From Gammaproteobacteria bacterium (GTDB taxonomy: Bacteria > Pseudomonadota > Gammaproteobacteria > SZUA-140): a stretch of DNA of 13,453 nucleotides. The DNA lies in the NCBI GenBank assembly GCA_003230195.1, contig QIHH01000218.1, positions 1 through 13,453 of the forward strand. Direction: 5' to 3'. Each line of letters begins with the position of its first letter. Positions within the stretch are counted from its first letter, which is position 1. A program made the position numbers and the translations under genes. Of this stretch, positions 6,971 through 13,453 are shown one piece after another. The notes under the pieces are model-generated. The model was not told the DNA's origin. It worked only from the letters and a program-made list of their open reading frames with translations, and did not search any database.

Positions 6971-7690
6971 TTAAGCTGTTAACAACATCTTTGCACCTGC
7001 GATCACCAGCACAACACCCAAGAGTTGACGAAGCACTAGCGGCGCCAATCTTCGTACCGCTAGTTCAGAGCCCACGACAGCTCCCACTAGCGCTGCTATC
7101 ACAAACCAGCCAATGTCATCAGGCCAGGTATTTACCGTCACCATATGCCCCGCTAAGCCCGCTACTGAGTTGACCAGAATAAAAGCAGCCGCAATGGCGG
7201 CATTGGTACGCATCTGCGTCCAGCGTAACCATAAGAGCAGCGGACTGAGGTAAATCCCCCCACCAACACCAGTCAACCCAAGCACACCGCCAACAGGTAA
7301 CGACACAGAGAGCGTTGGCTCAACACATTCACGCTCATTGCTAACCCTGATAAAGAAAGAGGTTGCAGCAAGCATTAACGCTGCGCCCACGATGTACTGG
7401 TATGTACTGTCGTCAGGTGTCAGGGTTCCTCCCCAGAATGCCATTGGCATGGATGCTATTGCGATGGGCAAGAATATCCGCCACGAAAAATAGTGAGCAC
7501 GATAAAGACGAACCAATACGAGCGAGGCAACAAATAAATTCATAGTCAAAGCAGCTGGTTTCATCACCTCAGGAGCAAGACCAAACAGTGCCATCGCCGC
7601 CAGATAGCCCGAAGCGCCACCATGTCCGACAGAGGAATAAAGCATCGCCATCACGCAAACCATTATCAACAGTAATACAAAATATTCCAT
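6971..7690 (-). CDS. TauE/SafE family membrane protein (putative anion exporter)
   Basis: A 239-residue polytopic inner-membrane protein with about eight hydrophobic segments (roughly residues 3-20, 25-38, 45-62, 69-87, 97-115, 128-155, 163-185, 193-209 and 217-237; two may be re-entrant). It carries the duplicated glycine-rich motif of the family, SVGHGGASGYLAA (20-32) and GLTGVGGGIYLSPLLL (138-153). Members are annotated as sulfite or organosulfonate exporters, but few substrates have been proven. GAGGG lies about 11 nt upstream of the ATG. It is divergently transcribed from the NsrR-like regulator and close to nirBD-nasA, so an anion linked to nitrogen or sulfur oxyanion reduction is a fair guess, not a demonstration. 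Its stop is 10 bp from the palindromic element. Confidence 0.85.
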   Translation of the reverse strand: MEYFVLLLIMVCVMAMLYSSVGHGGASGYLAAMALFGLAPEVMKPAALTMNLFVASLVLVRLYRAHYFSWRIFLPIAIASMPMAFWGGTLTPDDSTYQYIVGAALMLAATSFFIRVSNERECVEPTLSVSLPVGGVLGLTGVGGGIYLSPLLLWLRWTQMRTNAAIAAAFILVNSVAGLAGHMVTVNTWPDDIGWFVIAALVGAVVGSELAVRRLAPLVLRQLLGVVLVIAGAKMLLTA

Positions 7691-7960
7691 TCAAAACACA
7701 CCCTCGTAATTTAAACTAAAAAATAAGATCAGGGTCACATTATTCAAAAAAGGGTGCGAGGATAATGACAAATCACCTGTAAAAAGATAGAAAAGTAATA
7801 CTTATTCACTTTCAAGAAAATGTAATGTCTAATGTATGTCAATGATGTTGCTAATAGTTTCTGGAAACACACGGATCTTAAACAAGCATTAAAACGCATT
7901 TTTATCTCACAGTGCAATCCGTAAGAAAAATTTTACAGACAAGGAATGGAGTAAATATTA
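7691..7960. promoter_or_regulatory. Divergent promoter region, exporter / NsrR-like gene
   Basis: A 270-bp AT-rich spacer that must hold both promoters. On the minus strand TTGAAT and TATTTT, 16 bases apart (near 7745 and 7720), could serve the exporter. AAGTA-A-TACTT (7793-7803) is a small perfect dyad. AAGCATTAAAACGCATTTTTATC near 7884 vaguely recalls NsrR half-sites, but its halves are direct rather than inverted. GGAG 9 nt before 7961 is the ribosome site of the regulator. No operator can be assigned with confidence. Confidence 0.4.
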
Positions 7961-8434
7961 ATGCAGCTAACCCTGTATACGGATTATTCGTTTAGAGTGC
8001 TCCTCTACCTCAGCGTCAACCGAGACAGGCTATGTACCATCGCGGAAATATCCGAGCGTTGCGCCGCCACCCAGAATCATCTAGTAAAAGTGGTGCATAA
8101 TCTTGGGCGCGAAGGCTACATCCAGACAATGCGCGGTCGTACTGGTGGCATCAAGCTAAAAAAAGATCCTGAAGAAATCAACCTCACTGACATTATCCGC
8201 TGCACCGAAGTAAATCTAAATATCGCTGAATGTCTGCGTGAAAATAGCACATGCCACATCACTGAGGTTTGCAAAATAAAGCATATTTTTGAAGAGGCAC
8301 AAATCCAGTTTATCCAGACATTAGACCGCTATACAGTCGCTGACCTGTTAAAAGACAAAAAACAATTAACCGAAATCTTTGATGATAAAATCATTCGCAG
8401 GATCGACCGCAGTAGCGGCACAGGTAGCATTTAA
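7961..8434 (+). CDS. nsrR: NsrR-like Rrf2-family [Fe-S] transcriptional regulator
   Basis: A 157-residue Rrf2-family repressor whose opening (MQLTLYTDYSFRVLLYLSVN) and HITEVCKIK segment match NsrR, the nitric-oxide-sensing [4Fe-4S] repressor. The winged helix spans roughly residues 1-70, with the recognition helix near 36-50 (ATQNHLVKVVHNLGR) and the wing at RGRTGGIKL (58-66). Cluster ligands are predicted as C91, C98 and C104, plus D8, which in Streptomyces coelicolor NsrR is the fourth ligand. Spacing is Cx6Cx5C, whereas E. coli NsrR has Cx4Cx5C, so the cluster loop is longer. There is an additional C-terminal tail of about 15 residues. It is divergent from the TauE-family gene and converges on nasA with only 3 bp between stops. 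Likely targets are the exporter, itself, and perhaps NO-detoxification genes elsewhere. Rrf2 membership is very sure; the NO-sensing role is inferred. Confidence 0.85.
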   Translation: MQLTLYTDYSFRVLLYLSVNRDRLCTIAEISERCAATQNHLVKVVHNLGREGYIQTMRGRTGGIKLKKDPEEINLTDIIRCTEVNLNIAECLRENSTCHITEVCKIKHIFEEAQIQFIQTLDRYTVADLLKDKKQLTEIFDDKIIRRIDRSSGTGSI

Positions 8435-8437
8435 ATA

Positions 8438-11080
8438 CTACTGACTACTATCAAGCAATCCTCGCAACTCTGGCACACACGAGCCACAGTTAGTCCCCGC
8501 CTTAAGTGCCTTCCCAATTTCATCAGTGTTAACTAGGTTTTGATCTTTAATAGCGCGGCTAATCGTATTGAGCCCGACTGAAAAACAGGCACACACAATC
8601 CGCCCAACGTCCTCTTGCCCTTGTGGTGCAGCACCGGTTAGCAGGCTCGCGCGTGACTGCTGACTCAACGCATCTTGCTTAAACAGCCCAGCCAACCAGC
8701 TACGCGCGGGTAGCTGTGTGTCTGGCGCAATGAAGAGACAGCTATCAATCCGACCACCTAACATGCGTACCCCACGATAGCGGGGCACAGTGACGTCAAG
8801 GTACTCCACCCAGTTCACATCATCATTGGACTCACATAACATCCCTCTCGCCCACACAGCCCAATCTTCTGGCACTTGTTCGCCAGCAATTTCATAGCGA
8901 TAGAAACCATCGCCTGCAGCACGCACCCAGTAGGTCACACCAGCTATTTTTAGTTCTCGACGTGATAATAGAAAGCCATGCCAAGCAGGCTGATAGGGAG
9001 CGACTGCAACAGGCGTCTGTTTGAATTCAGGCTGACCCGAGACTGGGTCAACCACCGGATTCACCAATGGACCCACCCCCCCCTGACTAGCAAACTGCCG
9101 GTTCCAGTGCATCGGTACAAATACAGAACCTCGCTGCTGATCTTCACTGATACGCACACGCACAATGCATTCTCCCCAGCGGCTCGACACCTTTGCCAAC
9201 GCACCTTCCACCAGCCCACTCTCAATCGCATCTAACGGGTGCAACTCAACATAAGGCTCTGGGCTATGTTCATTCAAGCGGACTGCCTTAGCGGTGCGTG
9301 TCATGGTGTGCCACTGGTCGCGCACACGGCCACTATTCAGAATCAACGGATAGTCATCACTCGTCGAATTTTTCGGTGCGCGTGGTATGATCGGCAAGAG
9401 CTGAGCCTTACCTGAAGCAGTAAAAAATTTTCCGTCCATAAACATCCGCGCAGTGCCTTTGCCATTCACGACAGGCCACTGGATTGGCATCAGCTGATCG
9501 TAATTATCCTGCGAAAGCGTGCTCAATTCAGCTATATTAAAATCACGCTGGCCACTATTTTTAAAACCGGAAAGCCCCGCATGTTCAACAAATACATCTC
9601 TGGCCGATTTAAACTCAAAACCACTAAAGCCCATCCGTCTGGCCACTTCATTCATCATCCACCAGTCCGCTTTTGCCTCGCCAGGAGCAGGCAAGAATGC
9701 GCGCTGACGTGAAATACGCCGCTCGGAATTAGTCACCGTGCCATCTTTTTCACCCCATCCCAGTGCAGGTAACAACACATCAGCCAACACAGTAGTATCG
9801 GTTTTAGCCATGATATCGGAAACCACGACCAACTCACATTTCTCCAACGCAGCACGTACTCGGTTGGCATCTGGCATACTCACCACAGGATTCGTCGCCA
9901 TGATCCACACCGCTTTCACATCACCTGCGTCGATTGCGTTAAATAGATCAACCGCCTTTAACCCTTGATGATCAGCCATTACAGGCGAACTCCAATAGGT
10001 CTGAACAAGATTGCGATGATCACCGTTATCAATATCCATATGCGCGGCCAACATATTCGCCAGGCCACCGACCTCTCGCCCGCCCATCGCATTGGGCTGA
10101 CCGGTGAAAGAAAACGGCCCCATTCCTGGACGACCAATGCGACCGCTGAACAGATGGCAATTGATGATCGCATTGACCTTATCTGTACCGCTTGATGATT
10201 GATTGATCCCCTGAGAATAGACCGAAATAACGCGTTCGGTACGTGAAAACAGGCGATAAAATTCAGCCACATCCGCAGCCGGCAGCGCACAATAGTCAGC
10301 CACCGTCTCGACAGATGCGGCACACGCTGTCGCTAACGCTTCCTGATGCCCTTCGGTGCAACTGCTAATAAACTGTTCGTTACCCTCACCCTTTTGATTC
10401 AGGTAGGTCAGCAAACCATTAAACAGCATCGCATCACTGCCGGGTTTAAGCGCTAGGTGAATATCGGCGATATCACAGGAGGCCGTTTTTCTCGGATCAA
10501 TAACGACGACCTGGAGATCACTGTTCTTCTGCTTAGCACGCACGATGCGCTGATATAAAACAGGGTGACACCATGCGGTGTTGGAACCAACCAGCACAAT
10601 CAGCTTTGCGCGCTCCAAATCTTCATAGCAGCAAGGCACCGTATCTGAACCAAAGGCGCGTTTATGCCCCGCCACTGAAGAAGACATACAGAGACGTGAA
10701 TTGGTATCGATATTAGCCGTACCGATATAGCCTTTGATTAACTTATTAGCAACGTAATAATCTTCCGTTAACAATTGACCAGAGACATAAAATGCCACCG
10801 CGTCAGGCCCGTGCGCTTTGATGATGTCACTAAAACCATGAGCGACTTTATCGAGTGCACTATCCCATGAAACTTGCTCACCCGAAACCTCCGGGTGTAG
10901 CAATCGGCCTTCCAGCCCCACTGTTTCACCAAGGGTTGAACCCTTAGAACAAAGACGCCCAAAATTTGATGGGTGCGTTGCATCACCAGCGATTTCAACC
11001 TGGCCAACAGCATCAACAGTGGCATCGACACCACAGCCAACTCCGCAATAAGGGCATGTGGTTTTAACAGTTTGCTTCAT
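8438..11080 (-). CDS. nasA: Assimilatory nitrate reductase, molybdopterin catalytic subunit
   Basis: Reduces nitrate to nitrite in the cytoplasm using a bis-MGD molybdenum cofactor. The 880-residue length fits NasA-type enzymes. An N-terminal [4Fe-4S] is bound by C9, C12, C16 and C44 (CPYCGVGC ... LCSKG). The molybdenum ligand is predicted as C131 in NSRLCMSSSVAGH. The molybdopterin oxidoreductase domain extends to about 530, and the dinucleotide-binding domain covers about 575-690. At the C-terminus a BFD-type [2Fe-2S] domain has C830, C832, C865 and C868 (VCACFSVG ... NCGSC), as in Klebsiella NasA, and probably takes electrons from a partner. There is no Tat signal, consistent with a cytoplasmic location. 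It is last in nirB-nirD-nasA, 42 nt after nirD, with only a weak Shine-Dalgarno. An uninterrupted run of eight G occurs at 9076-9083. No separate electron-donor subunit (NasC/NasB type) or nitrate transporter is visible. Confidence 0.96.
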   Translation of the reverse strand: MKQTVKTTCPYCGVGCGVDATVDAVGQVEIAGDATHPSNFGRLCSKGSTLGETVGLEGRLLHPEVSGEQVSWDSALDKVAHGFSDIIKAHGPDAVAFYVSGQLLTEDYYVANKLIKGYIGTANIDTNSRLCMSSSVAGHKRAFGSDTVPCCYEDLERAKLIVLVGSNTAWCHPVLYQRIVRAKQKNSDLQVVVIDPRKTASCDIADIHLALKPGSDAMLFNGLLTYLNQKGEGNEQFISSCTEGHQEALATACAASVETVADYCALPAADVAEFYRLFSRTERVISVYSQGINQSSSGTDKVNAIINCHLFSGRIGRPGMGPFSFTGQPNAMGGREVGGLANMLAAHMDIDNGDHRNLVQTYWSSPVMADHQGLKAVDLFNAIDAGDVKAVWIMATNPVVSMPDANRVRAALEKCELVVVSDIMAKTDTTVLADVLLPALGWGEKDGTVTNSERRISRQRAFLPAPGEAKADWWMMNEVARRMGFSGFEFKSARDVFVEHAGLSGFKNSGQRDFNIAELSTLSQDNYDQLMPIQWPVVNGKGTARMFMDGKFFTASGKAQLLPIIPRAPKNSTSDDYPLILNSGRVRDQWHTMTRTAKAVRLNEHSPEPYVELHPLDAIESGLVEGALAKVSSRWGECIVRVRISEDQQRGSVFVPMHWNRQFASQGGVGPLVNPVVDPVSGQPEFKQTPVAVAPYQPAWHGFLLSRRELKIAGVTYWVRAAGDGFYRYEIAGEQVPEDWAVWARGMLCESNDDVNWVEYLDVTVPRYRGVRMLGGRIDSCLFIAPDTQLPARSWLAGLFKQDALSQQSRASLLTGAAPQGQEDVGRIVCACFSVGLNTISRAIKDQNLVNTDEIGKALKAGTNCGSCVPELRGLLDSSQ

Positions 11081-11122
11081 TCATCACACTCACTTGAAGG
11101 CTTGCGGTAATAGAACTATCAA

Positions 11123-11434
11123 TTACTTCAATTCAACCTGAATTTTACCCGCATCAACCTTCACCGCATAACGACGTGCGCAACCTTCATCTGGCCCCTG
11201 CGCTTCACCACTTTCAAGACTGATCTTCCAGTTATGTAGCGGGCAGGTCACGGTATTGCCATGCACAATCCCCTGCGAAAGCGGGCCATCCTTGTGCGGA
11301 CATTTATCACGTAAGGCGAAGATCTCATCAGCAGCAGTACGAAACACAGCCACATCACCATCAGGGGTCTGTATAACACGCGAACCCAACTTAGGAATAG
11401 CATCTACGGTGCCCACTTCAATCCAGTTACTCAT
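11123..11434 (-). CDS. nirD: Nitrite reductase small subunit NirD, Rieske type
   Basis: Small partner of NirB in NADH-dependent reduction of nitrite to ammonium. The 103 residues form one Rieske-like domain with all four [2Fe-2S] ligands present: C45 and H47 in CPHKDGPLS, C64 and H67 in CPLHNWK. E. coli NirD has lost these ligands, so this is the cluster-bearing form common in assimilatory systems. Three starts lie together: TTG 11440, ATG 11437 and ATG 11434. AGAGGA (11441-11446) is 6 nt from the ATG at 11434 but only 3 nt from 11437, and MSNWIEVG matches the usual N-terminus, so 11434 is chosen. It lies 91-97 nt after nirB and 42 nt before nasA on the same strand, presumably one operon. Confidence 0.94.
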   Translation of the reverse strand: MSNWIEVGTVDAIPKLGSRVIQTPDGDVAVFRTAADEIFALRDKCPHKDGPLSQGIVHGNTVTCPLHNWKISLESGEAQGPDEGCARRYAVKVDAGKIQVELK

Positions 11435-11440
11435 CATCAA

Positions 11441-11446
11441 TCCTCT
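11441..11446 (-). promoter_or_regulatory. Ribosome binding site deciding the nirD start
   Basis: The minus strand reads AGAGGA here. Spacing is 6 nt to the ATG at 11434 and 3 nt to the ATG at 11437, so it favours the former. Confidence 0.5.
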
Positions 11447-11531
11447 ATCTAAACTACTATCTATGGTAGTGGTGGACTAGAAATAACCCTATTTCGTCAT
11501 CCACCTTGCGTCGCAAAACAAATACCTATGA

Positions 11532-13453
11532 TTATTCGATCACGCTAAGCGGGGTAAATTCATTTGGTGCAACCTTGCCGCTAACACGCTCAGCCCATGG
11601 GTCGCTCTGTGAAAATCGCTGTGATTCAATAAAGCGTTCATTTAGCACCTTACGACTCGCCACATCATCAACCACCTTTTCTTTCACATAACTCAAACCA
11701 ACACGTTCAATCCACGGTGCGGTACGATCCAGATAATGCGCCTCTTCACGATAAAGCTGGATAAAGGCACCGCAGTACTCTTTAACCTCTTCCTCAGTTT
11801 TAACTTTACATAACAGATCCGTTGCACGCACCTTGATGCCCCCATTACCGGCCACATGCAGTTCATAACCCGAATCAACACAGACCACCCCAAAATCTTT
11901 AATGGTCGCCTCCGCGCAATTACGCGGACAACCAGAGACTGCAATCTTAAACTTATGCGGCATATTGGAACCCCAAGTCAGCTTCTCTAACTGCACACCA
12001 AGGCCAGTTGAATCCTGTGTGCCAAAACGACACCATTCAGAACCAACACAGGTTTTTACTGTTCGCAGGGTCTTACCGTAAGCATGTCCCGATACCATTC
12101 CTGCATCGTTGAGGTCACTCCAGACCGCAGGCAGGTCTTCTTTTTTAATCCCAAATAGATCGATACGCTGACCACCGGTCACCTTGACCATCGGCACTTT
12201 AAACTTATCTGCCACGTCGGCAATCGCGCGCAGCTCATTAGGAGAAGTCAAACCACCCCACATACGCGGCACCACTGAATAGGTACCATCTTTCTGAATG
12301 TTGGCGTGTACACGCTCATTCACAAAACGCGACTGCGGATCATCCACCGCCTCGGCAGGCCAAGCCGCCAACACATAAAAGTTCAATGCGGGACGACAGG
12401 AGGCACAGCCATCGACTTCACGCCACTCAAGAAATTCTCGTACCGACTGAATCGAGGTAAGATGGTTATCTCTGATCGCTGCACGTACCACATCATGACC
12501 ATGGTCGGTACATTTACACATGGGGGTTGCTTTAGTGGATGCTGAGTAATCACCCACTGTCGAGGCTAACACTTGCTCTACCAGACCAGTACAAGAGCCA
12601 CACGAGGCAGAGGCCTTGGTATGTGCACGCACTTCGTCCAGCGTAAACAGCCCCTGTGTGGTAATCGCCTTCACCACGCAACCTTTGGTGACGCCGTTAC
12701 AACCACAAATCTCCATATCATCACTCATCGCCGCTGCGGCATTTTCACCGCCGTGACCTGAGTCACCCAGATGCGCCTGACCAAACATCAACGACTCACG
12801 AAAGTCACTCACGTCGGTCTGGTCACGTAACAACTGAAAGTACCACGCACCGTCAACGGTATCGCCATACATCACCGCACCGCTGATCTTGTTATCTTTT
12901 AATATCAGTTTTTTGTAGACACCGTTAGCGGCATCTTTCAGTACAATCTCTTCAGTCGAATCATTGCCGATAAAATCACCCGCAGAGAAAAGATCAACCC
13001 CCGTCACCTTCAACTTAGTGGAAGTGACCGAGCCTTCATAAAGGCCAATACCATATTCAGCCAGATGGTTCGCACACACCTTTGCTTGTTCAAAGAGCGG
13101 TGCAACCAGCCCATAGGTCTCACCACGATGCTGCACACATTCACCCACGGAATAGATTTTAGGATCAAAGGTCTGCATCGTGTCATTCACCACAATGCCG
13201 CGCTCGGCGTATAGACCAATGCGTTCAGCTAATTCAATGTTAGGGCGAATCCCGGCGGCCATCACCACTAAATCGGCAGAGATCTCTGAGCCATCTTTAA
13301 AACGTACGCCACTGACGCGATCTCCACCGAGAATCTCCGCGGTCTGTGCCTCCATCAAAAAATTTAAACCTTTCGCTTCCAGCTCCTGCTTCAGCATGTC
13401 GCCCGAAACTGGATCCATCTGGCGCTCCATCAAGGTATCCATGAGATGAACCA
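11532..13453 (-). CDS. nirB: Nitrite reductase [NAD(P)H] large subunit NirB (5' end beyond window)
   Basis: Cytoplasmic siroheme enzyme carrying electrons from NAD(P)H through FAD and Fe-S clusters to reduce nitrite to ammonium by six electrons. 640 codons are in the window, entering in frame at the right edge (VHLMDTLMERQMD); the missing part is about 200 residues of the N-terminal FAD-binding region. Counting from the Met at 13442, the visible domains are: the rest of the pyridine-nucleotide oxidoreductase (IYSVGECVQH near 97-105); a first BFD-type set C246, C248, C281, C284; a second set C309, C311, C346, C349; the nitrite/sulfite reductase ferredoxin-like half domain (about 385-455); and the siroheme/[4Fe-4S] cysteines C465, C471, C505 and C509 (TCVGSEWC ... 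SGCPRNC). Two BFD-like sets are normal for NirB. The ATG at 13442 is internal, not the real start. The operon promoter must lie outside the window. Confidence 0.96.
   Translation of the reverse strand, partial: VHLMDTLMERQMDPVSGDMLKQELEAKGLNFLMEAQTAEILGGDRVSGVRFKDGSEISADLVVMAAGIRPNIELAERIGLYAERGIVVNDTMQTFDPKIYSVGECVQHRGETYGLVAPLFEQAKVCANHLAEYGIGLYEGSVTSTKLKVTGVDLFSAGDFIGNDSTEEIVLKDAANGVYKKLILKDNKISGAVMYGDTVDGAWYFQLLRDQTDVSDFRESLMFGQAHLGDSGHGGENAAAAMSDDMEICGCNGVTKGCVVKAITTQGLFTLDEVRAHTKASASCGSCTGLVEQVLASTVGDYSASTKATPMCKCTDHGHDVVRAAIRDNHLTSIQSVREFLEWREVDGCASCRPALNFYVLAAWPAEAVDDPQSRFVNERVHANIQKDGTYSVVPRMWGGLTSPNELRAIADVADKFKVPMVKVTGGQRIDLFGIKKEDLPAVWSDLNDAGMVSGHAYGKTLRTVKTCVGSEWCRFGTQDSTGLGVQLEKLTWGSNMPHKFKIAVSGCPRNCAEATIKDFGVVCVDSGYELHVAGNGGIKVRATDLLCKVKTEEEVKEYCGAFIQLYREEAHYLDRTAPWIERVGLSYVKEKVVDDVASRKVLNERFIESQRFSQSDPWAERVSGKVAPNEFTPLSVIE

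Noticed and set aside
6901..7173. 90-codon plus-strand open frame beginning inside the palindromic element
   Set aside because: It runs through the element and then antisense to the TauE-family gene; no domain and no ribosome site.
7884..7906. A possible NsrR operator upstream of the regulator
   Set aside because: The AT-rich halves resemble the half-site only loosely and are direct, not inverted; too weak to annotate as an operator.
11447..11487. ACTAC / GTAGT inverted repeat between nirB and nirD as a terminator
   Set aside because: Only a 5-bp AT-rich stem without a T run; more likely chance inside an operon spacer.
13440..13442. ATG at 13442 as the nirB start
   Set aside because: It falls in the middle of the conserved HLMDTLMERQ segment and the frame stays open to the window edge, so the true start is outside.

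Overview
The window reads as chromosomal DNA of a gammaproteobacterium. The left half holds the ftsK / trxB / aat neighbourhood, a grouping also found in Escherichia coli (there aat-cydC-cydD-trxB-lrp-ftsK). All the proteins read as gammaproteobacterial. I cannot name a genus from sequence alone. Base composition is balanced, with no obviously foreign stretch.

Left block (1-6779): ftsK on the minus strand, missing its 3' end at the window edge; ald (alanine dehydrogenase), minus; then a divergent spacer and a plus-strand run of trxB (thioredoxin reductase), a small PilZ-domain gene, a COG3146-type GNAT/FemAB-like gene and aat (leucyl/phenylalanyl-tRNA-protein transferase). The last two overlap by 4 bp. 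Ald occupies the place that lrp holds in E. coli. The ate and infA genes often found beside aat are absent here.

Junction (6780-6970): a 133-bp imperfect palindrome with perfect 13-bp inverted ends, resembling a miniature inverted-repeat (MITE-like) or fold-back element, sits between the convergent 3' ends of aat and the next gene.

Right block (6971-13453): a nitrogen-oxyanion region. A TauE/SafE-type membrane protein (minus) is divergent from an NsrR-like Rrf2 [Fe-S] regulator (plus). The regulator converges, 3 bp apart, on an assimilatory nitrate/nitrite reduction operon running on the minus strand in the order nirB (5' end beyond the window), nirD, nasA. NasA carries a C-terminal BFD-type [2Fe-2S] domain. 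NirD keeps all four Rieske ligands. NirB shows two BFD-type cysteine sets and the siroheme/[4Fe-4S] cysteines. Together they would reduce nitrate to nitrite and nitrite to ammonium in the cytoplasm. No nitrate transporter is visible; it may lie beyond the right edge.

Most of this is well-known biology. The parts that deserve a second look are the palindromic element at the junction, the exporter/NsrR-like pair with its wider cysteine spacing, the coupling of a FemAB-like gene to aat, the short C-terminus of Ald, and a G8 homopolymer inside nasA. I found no rRNA, tRNA, CRISPR array, transposase gene or phage gene.
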